64,000 bases of DNA. It comes from Rhodobacterales bacterium (lineage in GTDB: Bacteria > Pseudomonadota > Alphaproteobacteria > Rhodobacterales > Rhodobacteraceae). The stretch is from contig PDRY01000012.1 of the NCBI GenBank assembly GCA_002748265.1, positions 248,001 to 312,000 on the forward strand, given 5' to 3'. The position numbers and the translations under genes were made by a program. Within the stretch, counting starts at the first letter, position 1. Each line of letters begins with the position of its first letter. This document shows positions 17,797-26,663 of the stretch, one piece after another. The notes beneath the pieces were generated by a model. That model was not told where the DNA came from, did not search any database, and saw only the letters and a program-made list of their open reading frames with translations.

Positions 17797-19656
17797 TCAG
17801 GTTTCGCCCGGCGCGCGCAGCCCTTCGGTGCCCAGCACCTCGTCATGCTCCGCGACCCAATGGCCCGAGGCGACCTCGACAAGCTGGGGCCGGTATTGGT
17901 CGGCCATCGGATCGTCGATCACCTTGGACTTCATGAAACGCAGCGCGGCGCGGCTGTCCATCGGGCTGGGCAGATCGCCTTCGAGCTTGGTCCGCTCGCG
18001 GGCGCGCTCCACCTTCGGGTCGGGATAGGGCACGGCCGAGATCAGCGCCTTGGTGTAGGGATGGCGGGCATCGTTATAGATGGCATCCCGGTCCGCCAGT
18101 TCGACCACACGGCCCAGATACAGCACCATGATCCGGTGGCTGATTTCGCGCACGACGGAAAGGTCGTGGCTGATGAAGATCATCGCCATGCCCATTTCCT
18201 TTTGCAGCTCGATCAGAAGATCGACCACCTGCGCCTGCACCGACACGTCCAGAGCAGAGACCGCCTCATCGCAGACCACCAGCTTGGGCTTGAGGATCAT
18301 CGCCCGCGCGATGCCAACCCGCTGGTTCTGCCCGCCCGACAGCTCGTGCGGGTAGCGGTTGATCATATTCGGATCGAGCCCGACCTTGGTCAGCATCTCG
18401 CGCACCATATTGTTGCGCTCGCGCCGGGTCATGCCGGGTTTGTGCACCGTGAGCGGTTCCGCAATGGAGCCGCCGATGGTCATGCGCGGGTTGAGCGAGG
18501 CCAGCGGATCCTGGAACACGATCTGAAGATCGTCGCGATACTGGCGCATCTCGTTGCGGGTCGCATCCGAAATGTCGGTGCCCAGCCAGGTCACCACGCC
18601 ATCGGTCGGCGGGATCAGCTTGAGCACGGCACGCGCCAGCGTGGACTTGCCGCAGCCGGATTCGCCCACGACGCCCAGCGTCTCACGCGGGTAGAGATCG
18701 AAGCTCACGCCATCGACCGCCTTGAGGATCCGGTTATGGCCGAACAGCCCGCCCTTCATGCGGATCGGGAACTGCACCTTCACGTCATGCGCCCGAAGCA
18801 CGGGCTCCACGCCCTCCATCGGCACCGGATCCGGGGTCGGGCGGCCCTTGCGGTCCAACCGGTCCAGACGCGGAACCGCGTTCAGGAGCATTTTAGTGTA
18901 GTCCTCCTGCGGGTTGTAGAAGATGTCTTCGGCGGTGCCGTGTTCAACGATCTCACCCTTGTTCATGACGATGATGCGGTCGCACATCCGCGCCACCACG
19001 CCCATGTCATGGGTGATCAGGATGATCCCGGTGTTGGTGTCGCGTTTGAGATCGTCCATCAGCTCCAGCACCTGCGCCTGAACGGTCACGTCCAGAGCGG
19101 TGGTGGGCTCATCCGCCAAAAGCACCTCGGGCCCGCAGATCATGGCGATGGCGATCATCACCCGCTGGCGCATCCCGCCGGACAATTCGTGCGGATACTG
19201 GCGCATGCGGCGCGCGGCCTCGGGGATGCGGACCTTTTCGAGCCACTCGACACAGAGCCGGTCGGCCTCGGCGCCGGTGATGCCCTGGTGGATGGCCAGA
19301 GCCTCGCGCATTTGCTCGCCCACCCGCATCTGCGGGGTCAGAGAGGTCAGCGGATCCTGAAAGATCATCGACATCCGGTTGCCCCGAATGTCGCGCAGAA
19401 CCTTGTCCGAGGCGCCGATGACTTCGGTGCCGTCAAAGGTGATCGACCCGCGCGCCGCACCGTTCCGGGCCAGAAGGCCAAGCGCGGCAAGCGCCGACTG
19501 GCTCTTGCCCGAGCCGCTTTCGCCCACGATGCCCAGGCATTCGCCCCGGCACAGATCGAAATCGATCCCGCGCACTGCGTTGACCTGCCCATCGGGCGTC
19601 TCAAAATCCACCGACAGATCGCGGACGGACAAAATAGGTTTGTTCATGTCGCTCAT
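17797..19656 (-). CDS. Oligopeptide ABC transporter, fused OppD-OppF ATPase
   Basis: One 619-residue chain carries two nucleotide-binding domains that are separate proteins (OppD and OppF) in E. coli. The first has Walker A GESGSGKS at 45-52 and LSGGMRQR; the second has GESGCGKS and LSGGQNQR. Each also has a Walker B/D-loop (DEPTTALD and DEAVSALD). The C-terminal oligopeptide-HPY region follows (YNDARHPYTKALI) but lacks the cysteine-rich stretch of many OppF/DppF proteins. The ATG at 19656 begins 1 base after the oppC stop. A second ATG three codons later is possible. Confidence 0.93.
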   Translation of the reverse strand: MSDMNKPILSVRDLSVDFETPDGQVNAVRGIDFDLCRGECLGIVGESGSGKSQSALAALGLLARNGAARGSITFDGTEVIGASDKVLRDIRGNRMSMIFQDPLTSLTPQMRVGEQMREALAIHQGITGAEADRLCVEWLEKVRIPEAARRMRQYPHELSGGMRQRVMIAIAMICGPEVLLADEPTTALDVTVQAQVLELMDDLKRDTNTGIILITHDMGVVARMCDRIIVMNKGEIVEHGTAEDIFYNPQEDYTKMLLNAVPRLDRLDRKGRPTPDPVPMEGVEPVLRAHDVKVQFPIRMKGGLFGHNRILKAVDGVSFDLYPRETLGVVGESGCGKSTLARAVLKLIPPTDGVVTWLGTDISDATRNEMRQYRDDLQIVFQDPLASLNPRMTIGGSIAEPLTVHKPGMTRRERNNMVREMLTKVGLDPNMINRYPHELSGGQNQRVGIARAMILKPKLVVCDEAVSALDVSVQAQVVDLLIELQKEMGMAMIFISHDLSVVREISHRIMVLYLGRVVELADRDAIYNDARHPYTKALISAVPYPDPKVERARERTKLEGDLPSPMDSRAALRFMKSKVIDDPMADQYRPQLVEVASGHWVAEHDEVLGTEGLRAPGET

Positions 19657-19657
19657 G

Positions 19658-20602
19658 TCAGCGGTCCTTCGGATCGAGTGCATCGCGCAGGCCATCGCCC
19701 AGGAAGAAGAAGGCAAACAGCGTCACCAGGAAGAAGGCGAGCGGATAGCCCAGCTGCCACAGCGTGCCATAGCGCAACTGCTTTGCCCCTTCGTTGATGA
19801 GCGCGCCCCAGGAGGTCAGAGGTTCCTGCACGCCAAGGCCGAGGAAGCTGATGAAGCTCTCGAAGATGATCATCGAAGGCACCAGCAGCGTCGCATAGAC
19901 GATCACGATGCCCAGAAGGTTCGGCACGATATGGCGGGTGATGATGCGGAAGGTGGGAACGCCGGTGGCAATCGCCGCCTCCACGAATTCCTTGTTCTTG
20001 ATGGTCAGCGTCTGCCCCCGCGCGATCCGCGCCATGTCCAGCCACGAGATCATCCCGATCCCGACGAACAGCATGAAGATCGACCGGCCGAACACGACCA
20101 GCAGCAGGATCAGGACGAACATGTAGGGGATCGCCATGAGCACATCGACGATCCGCATCATGATATTGTCCACACGCCCGCCGATATAGCCCGCCGTGGC
20201 GCCATAGAGCGTCCCCACGACCACGGAAATCAACGCGCCCACGACCCCGACCATGAGCGAGATCTGTGTGCCCTGCACGACCCGCGCGTAAAGATCACGC
20301 GCCTGTTCATCGACCCCGAAATAGTGGCCGTTTTCCAGCGAAGGTCCGCCGTTTTGCTTGACCTGGCCCAGCAGGCCCCAGTCGATTTCTTCGTTGGACC
20401 ATTGCGCGATCACGTTGCCGAACATGGCGAACAGGAAGATCAGCGCAAGGATCACCAGCGACACAACGGCGGCCCGGTTGCGGAAGAACCGCCCGCGCGC
20501 GTCCTGCCACAGCGAGCGGCCGCGCACAGGCTGGTGCGGGGTGTCTCCGATCATCTCGCCAGCTTCGACGAGCGCTTCGGTGCTTGAGGCTCTTTGTCCC
20601 AT
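19658..20602 (-). CDS. oppC: Oligopeptide ABC transporter permease OppC
   Basis: A 314-residue membrane permease strongly resembling E. coli OppC, including the ENGHYFGVDEQARDL loop and the EAA-like motif around EAAIATGVPTFRIITRH that contacts the ATPase. It ends GDGLRDALDPKDR, as OppC does. About six transmembrane helices are predicted from hydrophobicity. It lies between oppB (10-base gap) and the fused ATPase gene (1-base gap) and is clearly co-transcribed. Confidence 0.94.
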   Translation of the reverse strand: MGQRASSTEALVEAGEMIGDTPHQPVRGRSLWQDARGRFFRNRAAVVSLVILALIFLFAMFGNVIAQWSNEEIDWGLLGQVKQNGGPSLENGHYFGVDEQARDLYARVVQGTQISLMVGVVGALISVVVGTLYGATAGYIGGRVDNIMMRIVDVLMAIPYMFVLILLLVVFGRSIFMLFVGIGMISWLDMARIARGQTLTIKNKEFVEAAIATGVPTFRIITRHIVPNLLGIVIVYATLLVPSMIIFESFISFLGLGVQEPLTSWGALINEGAKQLRYGTLWQLGYPLAFFLVTLFAFFFLGDGLRDALDPKDR

Positions 20603-20612
20603 GGACCCCTCC

Positions 20613-21536
20613 TCAGTAACGGATGCGCGGGTCGATCCAGGCGTAGAGGATATCGACCAGCAGGTTGAAAAGGATGGTCAGGGCGCCCACCAGAATGGTG
20701 ATCCCCATGATGACCGAATAGTCGCGATTGAGCGCCGACTGCACGAAGAACTGCCCCATGCCGCCGGTGGAGAAGAACATATCCACCACGACCGATCCGG
20801 TGATCATCCCCACGAAAGCGGGGCCCAGATAGGACAAAACCGGGAGCAAGGCAGGCTTGAGCGCGTGTTTCGTCACGACCTGCCGTTCGCTCAGCCCTTT
20901 GGCGCGGGCGGTGCGGATGAAGTTGGAGTTGAGCACTTCAAGCATGGAAGACCGCGTGATCCGCGCGATGGAGGCCATGTAGGAGGTGGAGAGCGCGATC
21001 ACCGGCATCACCCACATCTCCCAGCCGCCGCCAGGGGTCATCCCGCCGGGCAACCAGCCCAGCCAGAGCGTGAAGACCAGCACCAGGATCGGTGCCATCA
21101 CGAAATTCGGCAGGGTCTGCGCGCCGATGGTGAAGCCCACAGCCAGATAGTCCAGCCAGGAGTTGTGCTTGAGCGCGGCCATGATGCCGAGCACGCCGCC
21201 CACCAGAACAGCGACGACGAAGGACCAGAACCCGTAGGTCAGCGTGACGGGGAAGCCGTTGGCAATCACCTCGTTCACGGTGCGATCCTTGTAGACAAAG
21301 GACGGACCGAAATCGAATTGGGTCACGATCCCGACGATGTAACGCCAGATCTGGACGATGAATGGCTGATCGAGCCCGTATTTGGCGTTCACGTTGCGCA
21401 GCACTTCGGGTGGCAGCGCGCGTTCTTGGGTGAACGGTCCGCCTGGCGCCGAATGCATCAGCACGAACGAGAACACGATCAAAATAAGAAGGAGCGGGAT
21501 GGCCATGGCCAACCGCTTGATGATGTAACCCAGCAT
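20613..21536 (-). CDS. oppB: Oligopeptide ABC transporter permease OppB
   Basis: A 307-residue permease with an N-terminal MLGYIIKRLAMAIPLLLILI helix and the conserved SAPGGPF segment typical of DppB/OppB proteins. The EAA-loop equivalent is ARAKGLSERQVVTKHALKPA. The start at 21536 is chosen because it begins the conserved first helix; the frame runs a further 19 codons upstream into the oppA-oppB hairpin. The ribosome site is weak, which together with that hairpin suggests permease is made at lower level than the binding protein. Confidence 0.93.
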   Translation of the reverse strand: MLGYIIKRLAMAIPLLLILIVFSFVLMHSAPGGPFTQERALPPEVLRNVNAKYGLDQPFIVQIWRYIVGIVTQFDFGPSFVYKDRTVNEVIANGFPVTLTYGFWSFVVAVLVGGVLGIMAALKHNSWLDYLAVGFTIGAQTLPNFVMAPILVLVFTLWLGWLPGGMTPGGGWEMWVMPVIALSTSYMASIARITRSSMLEVLNSNFIRTARAKGLSERQVVTKHALKPALLPVLSYLGPAFVGMITGSVVVDMFFSTGGMGQFFVQSALNRDYSVIMGITILVGALTILFNLLVDILYAWIDPRIRY

Positions 21537-21561
21537 GTCGATTTGATCCCGGAAAATGGGT

Positions 21562-21587
21562 GAGCGCGCCCCGTGGGGGGCGCGCTC
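21562..21587 (-). terminator. oppA-oppB intercistronic hairpin (attenuator)
   Basis: A perfect 11-bp stem (GAGCGCGCCCC with its complement) closes a 4-base loop directly after the oppA stop. No T run follows on the minus strand, so it more likely stabilises the oppA mRNA 3' end or lets only part of transcription through than acts as a full terminator. This gives the usual excess of binding protein over permease. Confidence 0.65.
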
Positions 21588-21599
21588 TGTCAAGCGGCC

Positions 21600-23222
21600 T
21601 TATTCGGCGGTCTTGTAGAGTTCGCGCGAATAGACGTTCTGCATCAGGTCACCAAACGGCCAGCCTTTCAGCGTCGGTTTGACCATGATGACACCGGTGT
21701 ACTGGTAGATCGGCGTGAACGGCAGATCGGCGGCCAGCATGGCTTCCATCTCCGGATAGAGCGCCGTCGGGTCTTCCACGGTTTTGGATTCGTCCACGAG
21801 CGCGTCATACTCCGGGTTGTTGTATTTCGCGTTGTTGTGGCCCGACGTGGAATACCAGAAATCGGTATAGGTCGAAGGCTCGTTGTAGTCGCCGCACCAG
21901 GCATAACGAGCGATTTCAAAATCGCCGGCCTGCATCTGGTCGGTGTGCACCTTCCATTCGTAGTTGTTCAGCGTGGCCTTCACGCCCAGCGTCTGCTTCC
22001 ACATCTGGCCAACGGCGATGGCGATCTTCCGGTGACCTTCGGAGGTGTTGTAGTTCACCGTCACTTCCAGCGGGTTGTCCGGGCCATACCCGGCTTCGGC
22101 CAGCAGCTCTTTCGCCTTGGCGTCACGCTCGGCCTGGGTCCAGCCCGCATAGTCGATCTCGGGCATCACGAAGCCCGCGGTCGCCTGATGGGTCCAGTTG
22201 TAGGACGGGAACTGACCGCCCTGCAGGATGCCGTCCACAACCACATCGCGGTTGATGGCGTAGGTCAGGGCCTGACGGACGCGCAGGTCCTTCAGGTATT
22301 CCGGGCCGTTTTCGCCCAGGTTGAACATGTAGATGTAGGAGCAGGAGCGCGGGAAGGAGTGGGTTTCGTCCGGGCGCTCGGCTTCGAGAGCCGGGTACTG
22401 GCCAGCAGGCACTTCGGTCTTGTCCAGCTCACCGGCGTCGTAGCGGGTCAGGGCGATGTTTTCGTCGTTGATGACGAGGGCCGTGACCTTTTCGAGAATG
22501 GTCTCGTCGTTGTTCCAGTACATCGGGTTGCGCTCGCGCACGACCTGCACACCCTGCTGGTAATCGGTCAGCACATAGGCGCCGTTGCCGACGATGTTTT
22601 CCGGCTTGGTCCACTGGTCACCAAATCCTTCGACGACCTTCTGGTTCACCGGGAAGGTGGAGGGGTGGGTGAGCATGGAGGTGAAATACGGACGGCGAGC
22701 GTCGATCTTCACTTCGAGCGTGTGATCGTCGATCGCGGTCACGCCGAGGGTGTCGGGCTCCGCTTCGCCAGCGGTGATTTCAGTCGCGTTCAGAACGCCC
22801 ATCAGCTCCATGTACCAGGCGTATTCCGAAGCGGTCGCCGGGTCGGCCAGGCGGCGCCAGGCATAGACGAAATCGCCCGCGGTGACCGGCTCGCCGTTGG
22901 ACCATTTGGAATCGTCGCGCAGCTTGAAGGTGTAGGTCATCCCGTCTTCGGAGACCTCCCAGCTTTCCGCAACGCCCGGCGCGTCGGAGCCATCAGGGTT
23001 GGAGTTCACGAGACCTTCAAACAGGTCGCGCAGGACCATCGAGCCTTCCACATCGGTGCTGATCTGCGGATCGAAGGACTTGATGTCATCGAGCAGGCGG
23101 TAGGTATACTCTTGGGTGTCGGCGAGCGTGTCGCCTTCGGCCACGGTCGCAGCCCAAGCAGAGCCGCCCATGGTCACGAGCGCAGCGGCGGTGGTCGCCT
23201 TGAGAAGGGTCTTGAAGGTCAT
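21600..23222 (-). CDS. oppA: Oligopeptide ABC transporter substrate-binding protein OppA
   Basis: A 540-residue periplasmic binding protein (SBP family 5). A signal peptide ends at about residue 24 (GGSAWA). Blocks such as DFVYAWRRLADPATASEYAW and WTKPENIVGNGAYVLTDY align well with E. coli OppA, so the transporter is oligopeptide-type rather than nickel- or dipeptide-type. GGGAG lies upstream of the ATG. It is the first gene of oppA-oppB-oppC-oppDF-speB and the operon promoter should lie in the 297 bases before it. Confidence 0.93.
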   Translation of the reverse strand: MTFKTLLKATTAAALVTMGGSAWAATVAEGDTLADTQEYTYRLLDDIKSFDPQISTDVEGSMVLRDLFEGLVNSNPDGSDAPGVAESWEVSEDGMTYTFKLRDDSKWSNGEPVTAGDFVYAWRRLADPATASEYAWYMELMGVLNATEITAGEAEPDTLGVTAIDDHTLEVKIDARRPYFTSMLTHPSTFPVNQKVVEGFGDQWTKPENIVGNGAYVLTDYQQGVQVVRERNPMYWNNDETILEKVTALVINDENIALTRYDAGELDKTEVPAGQYPALEAERPDETHSFPRSCSYIYMFNLGENGPEYLKDLRVRQALTYAINRDVVVDGILQGGQFPSYNWTHQATAGFVMPEIDYAGWTQAERDAKAKELLAEAGYGPDNPLEVTVNYNTSEGHRKIAIAVGQMWKQTLGVKATLNNYEWKVHTDQMQAGDFEIARYAWCGDYNEPSTYTDFWYSTSGHNNAKYNNPEYDALVDESKTVEDPTALYPEMEAMLAADLPFTPIYQYTGVIMVKPTLKGWPFGDLMQNVYSRELYKTAE

Positions 23223-23353
23223 GAAGATCTCCCTGTTCTAAGCTGGGCGCCTCACGGGCCCCGAGCGTTATGGGGCGCGGAATAATCCACGCTAGTGGTG
23301 CAATCCAAGGCGAAGCAAAGGGCTTTGGCAAGGGGGTTTTACGCCACCGTCAT

Positions 23354-23371
23354 ATGCTGCATCCGCAGCAT
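23354..23371. promoter_or_regulatory. Palindrome upstream of oppA
   Basis: ATGCTGC and GCAGCAT form a perfect 7-bp dyad around ATCC, 132 bases before the oppA start. Nearer the gene, TTGGAT and TTATTC with a 17-base spacer on the minus strand could be a weak promoter. The position suits an operator, but no regulator is encoded nearby and the assignment is speculative. Nothing else is recognised in 23223-23519. Confidence 0.25.
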
Positions 23372-23519
23372 TACCCCAAAGCGCTAACATCTTGCGCATT
23401 ATGTCCAATTCGGATCCACTTTCGGAAGACTGTTGCGTAGTGCGGCGAGACGCTGCGTCGCATAGCCTCAGCCGAGAGGCGCGAATCTCCCAGCCGGATG
23501 CGGGCTCACGGCGTGCCGG

Positions 23520-24224
23520 TCACGCCACCGGCGCCGCGAGCCAAGACCGCAGCGCGGCGAGAACCGCTTCGGGCTGCTCTAGCAAAGGCGCATGGCCCGC
23601 GTCGTCGATAAGTTCCAGATGCGCGTTGCGCATCAGACCGGCAATGAATTGGTGGCGGCGCGGCGGATAGATGTCATCGTGAGCGCCGCACATGACCAGG
23701 CCTGCCCCCCGCCATTCGCGCAGCACCCTTTGCTGATCGCGGCGGCGTTGCAGGGCGCGGGTCTGGTCCGCGAAAACGGCCGGACCCAGATCGTTGGCCA
23801 TCTCACGCAGCTGCGCCACAACGGGAAGCCGCGCGGGGCCGGGCGCGAAGGATCCGGCGGGGTGCAGCATGTCCATGACCTCGTCCAGCCGCCCGGCGCG
23901 GGCGCGCACGATCAAAGGCTCGCGCGCTGCGGCATGGTCCGGGTTCTCCGGCAGCGGCGTCGTGGACAAAAGCGCCACGCGGCGCACCCGTTCGGGCGCC
24001 CGGCGCATGACCTCCATCGCGACCATGCCGCCCAGCTCGGCCCCCAGCAGGGCGAAGCGCTGCGGCGCACTGTCCAGGATGGCGCTCGCCATCTCCTCGA
24101 TACGCTGCCCCATCAGGGGTGCAACCTGGACGGCCCTTTCCCGCGCCAGGGCGGGCAGGATCGGGGCAAACAGCCGCGCATCGGTCATCATCGCCGGGAG
24201 GAGCACCAGAGGATCGGGGGTCAT
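23520..24224 (-). CDS. Alpha/beta hydrolase-fold protein lacking the nucleophile serine
   Basis: A 234-residue alpha/beta hydrolase fold protein with no signal peptide. The nucleophile elbow reads G61-A-E-L-G65-G, so the usual serine of GxSxG is Glu63 (codon GAG, read from the sequence). The acid (Asp183 or Asp184 in GAHDDIYPP) and the base (His211 in DDAGHAPLLEQPE) are present. It may have a non-hydrolytic role or altered chemistry. It stands alone between oppA and another hydrolase; the 270 bases before its start (24225-24494) contain nothing I recognise. Confidence 0.8.
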   Translation of the reverse strand: MTPDPLVLLPAMMTDARLFAPILPALARERAVQVAPLMGQRIEEMASAILDSAPQRFALLGAELGGMVAMEVMRRAPERVRRVALLSTTPLPENPDHAAAREPLIVRARAGRLDEVMDMLHPAGSFAPGPARLPVVAQLREMANDLGPAVFADQTRALQRRRDQQRVLREWRGAGLVMCGAHDDIYPPRRHQFIAGLMRNAHLELIDDAGHAPLLEQPEAVLAALRSWLAAPVA

Positions 24225-24494
24225 TTTTCTTTGCCTGTCTCGGACTTGTGTCGCGGCTGCTGCGCAATCGTTACCCGGCCCGGCCCTGAGTGACCAGACG
24301 ACCCATGCGCGATCCTGCGGAATTTGCGCATCCCCGCGCAGCGGCAGCCTGGTCCAGTGGCGGGCACTGCCCCAAACGAAAGCATGGGTGCGCGCGGATT
24401 TTCACACCCTCAGGCCGCTTAGCCTGACGTGCCGCGACACGGTGGCGCACGCAGATGGCATCGCCGCGCCCATGCCGGGACGGATCGCACGGCT

Positions 24495-25235
24495 CTAGCC
24501 GCCGCTGACCTCCGCCACCGCCTGTTCGATCAGCGCAAGGCATTCGGCATCCGAGAACCGGTGATCCGCGTCCTTCACCAGCATCAGGCGCATGTCGGGG
24601 CTGGCGGCGTGTTCCAGCAGCTTCACGGCCTGGCTCACCGGCACCGCCGTGTCTGCCGTGCCCTGCAGCAGGCGCACGGGAAAGGGCAGATCGAGCGGAT
24701 CTCGCAGCACCAGCCGGTCCCGCCCGTCTTCGATCAGGCGGCGGGTTATGATGTAGTCCTCATCGTAGTCCGACGGGATGCGCACGGCCCCATCGCGCGC
24801 CATCTCGGCGCGCTGCTCATCGGTGAAGCTCTGCTCATAGCCGTCCAGCGTGAAATCCGGCGCGGCGGCGATGCCGACCATTCCCTTGATCCGCTCGGGC
24901 CGGGCCTTGGCCAGCAGCAGCGCCTGCCAGCCGCCCATGGACGATCCCACCACGACCTGCGGTCCCTCGGTCAGAGCGTCGAACGCGGCCAGCGTGTCTT
25001 CGTGCCAATCGCCGATGCAGCCTTCGGTAAACACGCCGGAGCTTTCGCCATGGCCGGAATAGTCGAACCGCAAGAAGGCCCGCCCATGCGCCTTGGCCCA
25101 GGCTTCCAGATGGACGGCCTTGGTGCCTTCCTTGTCGGATTTGAGCCCGGACAGGAACACGATACCGGGCCCCGCGCCCTCGGTGCGGTCATAGGCGATG
25201 CGGCGCCCCTGCGGGCTGGTCAGAAACTGGGTCAT
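24495..25235 (-). CDS. Alpha/beta hydrolase (esterase)
   Basis: A cytoplasmic 246-residue alpha/beta hydrolase with an intact triad: Ser99 in GSSMGG, the acid probably the aspartate in GTADTAVP, and the histidine in DADHRFSD. The FDYSGHGESSG segment is typical of this family, which includes ABHD10-like thioesterases and acyl-glucuronide esterases; the substrate is unknown. GGGAGG precedes the ATG at 25235. The ATG overlaps the stop codon of a decayed MFS transporter reading frame (ATGA), showing that the gene was once coupled to that transporter. Confidence 0.85.
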   Translation of the reverse strand: MTQFLTSPQGRRIAYDRTEGAGPGIVFLSGLKSDKEGTKAVHLEAWAKAHGRAFLRFDYSGHGESSGVFTEGCIGDWHEDTLAAFDALTEGPQVVVGSSMGGWQALLLAKARPERIKGMVGIAAAPDFTLDGYEQSFTDEQRAEMARDGAVRIPSDYDEDYIITRRLIEDGRDRLVLRDPLDLPFPVRLLQGTADTAVPVSQAVKLLEHAASPDMRLMLVKDADHRFSDAECLALIEQAVAEVSGG

Positions 25236-25397
25236 GCGGCCTCCCTCATGCGATACGCGGCGGCGCCCGCCGCAGACAGGCCCGCGAAGACGCTGATCTT
25301 CGGGGGCCATGTCCACCAGATAGGTCGAACGTCCCTGCCGGACCCCGTGATAGGCGATCATCGCGCCAAAGAGAACCGCCGGAGGACGAGCGCCCCT
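25232..25397 (-). pseudogene. Remnant of an MFS transporter gene
   Basis: Right after the preceding gene's stop, one frame reads a transporter-like helix (VLFGAMIAYHGVRQGRSTYL, then VDMAPEDQR). The adjacent frame then reads SVFAGLSAAGAAAYRMREAA and stops in an ATGA overlap with the hydrolase start. The first part resembles a mid-to-late helix and loop of a major facilitator protein, the second its last helix and C-terminus. The N-terminal two-thirds and an internal stretch ending in a frame change appear deleted. Recognition of the family is from memory of the GRSTYLVDMAP-type motif. Confidence 0.7.
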
Positions 25398-26555
25398 CTA
25401 GCGATCCGCCGCGCGGGCCAGCTCGCGGAACATGGACAGGTTCTGATCCATCACCCCGTCTTCCCGAAACGCCCGATCCGCCGCGTTGGTGGCAATCACC
25501 ACCCCGCGCGGCAGGTCGAAATAGAGGAACTGGCCATAGATCCCGCGGGCGAAGAACTCTCCGGGCTGGGCCTCTGCCGGGATCCACCACTGATAGCCGT
25601 ATTGCGTCTCTCCGGGGGCGGTCGGCGCCGACGGGGCCGTGCTTTGCGCGATCCAATCGGCGGGGACGATCTGCTGCCCCTGCCACTGCCCGCCCTGCGC
25701 GATCATCTGCGCAAACCGCGCATAGTCGCGCGTGGTCAGGTTGAGCCCGCCCAACACAAAGGCAACGCCCTTGCCATCGGTCACGTAGAGCGCGTCGCGC
25801 TCCAGCCCCAGCGGGCGGATGATCTTTTCTTTCATCAGGTCGGGGATGGACCGCCCGGTGGCGCCTCGGATCACCATGCCCAGCACATGGGTGTCGATGG
25901 AGACGTATTCCCACTGCGCCCCGGGTTCGGCAAAGCTGTTCTTCTGGCTGGCCGCGAAGGCGTCCATCGACCCGCCCAGAGCCAGAACCCGACCCATTTT
26001 ATTGATGTCGCTTGAGAACTTCAGATAGTCCTCATCGAACAACACGCCCGAGGCCATGTTCAGCACATTGCGGATGCTCGCGCCGTCATAGGCCGATCCC
26101 GCCAGCTCGGGCGCGTAGCGCGTCACCGGATCGTCGAGGCTGGCGATCGCGCCCTCCTCCATCACGATCCCCATCAGCGCCGAAAGGAAGCTCTTGGCGA
26201 CGGACCAGCTGATGCGGCGATCCTCGGGCGTGGTGCCCTGGTGATAGCTCTCATGGACGATCTCTCCGTCGTCCATCACGATCAGAGCGGTCACGACCCT
26301 TTGGTCAATCCAGCCTTGCGTGGATTGGGGCAGCTCCATCGCCGGGCCCTCGGCCAAAGCGACCGCCGGGCCGTCTCCGTGATCCATCGGCGTGGTGAGG
26401 AACGCATCCTCCATATGGGAGAAGTTGCCAACGATGCGGTCCTCGTCGAACAGCGACAACACCGCCCGCAGCCGCCCGATTTTCTCGCGCTGCGTCAGCG
26501 CGGCAACGGCCAGCACGGCCACCAGCACCAATAGCCCACGTCCGATCCATTTCAT
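25398..26555 (-). CDS. Class C beta-lactamase-like serine hydrolase
   Basis: A 385-residue serine hydrolase of the beta-lactamase/6-aminohexanoate-dimer hydrolase group. An N-terminal hydrophobic segment (residues 4-20) exports or anchors it. The SxxK motif is S118-V-A-K121 in SWSVAKSF and the second motif is Y217-V-S219 (Tyr-x-Ser, with Asn more usual). Such proteins act on esters, amides or peptides, and antibiotic hydrolysis should not be assumed. GGGAGG precedes the ATG at 26555. The MFS remnant begins at its stop codon, so its 3' flank is probably a deletion or insertion junction. Confidence 0.83.
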   Translation of the reverse strand: MKWIGRGLLVLVAVLAVAALTQREKIGRLRAVLSLFDEDRIVGNFSHMEDAFLTTPMDHGDGPAVALAEGPAMELPQSTQGWIDQRVVTALIVMDDGEIVHESYHQGTTPEDRRISWSVAKSFLSALMGIVMEEGAIASLDDPVTRYAPELAGSAYDGASIRNVLNMASGVLFDEDYLKFSSDINKMGRVLALGGSMDAFAASQKNSFAEPGAQWEYVSIDTHVLGMVIRGATGRSIPDLMKEKIIRPLGLERDALYVTDGKGVAFVLGGLNLTTRDYARFAQMIAQGGQWQGQQIVPADWIAQSTAPSAPTAPGETQYGYQWWIPAEAQPGEFFARGIYGQFLYFDLPRGVVIATNAADRAFREDGVMDQNLSMFRELARAADR

Positions 26556-26663
26556 GGCAAACCCTCCCTGTTTGGAAGGCAGCTTAGCCGCATCCGCCCT
26601 TCCGTCCACAAGTGACGCAGGGTCAGGTTTGGTGGCGGAGCCCTGGCTGGCCCCGCTCGCGCC

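Noticed and set aside
17614-19797. A 727-codon open frame antisense to the fused opp ATPase gene
   Set aside because: Histidine-rich translation with no motif, fully explained by antisense reading of the ATPase gene.
25398-26555. Beta-lactamase-like gene as an antibiotic-resistance determinant
   Set aside because: It has SxxK and Tyr-x-Ser motifs shared by many esterases and amide hydrolases of the fold; nothing points to beta-lactam hydrolysis.
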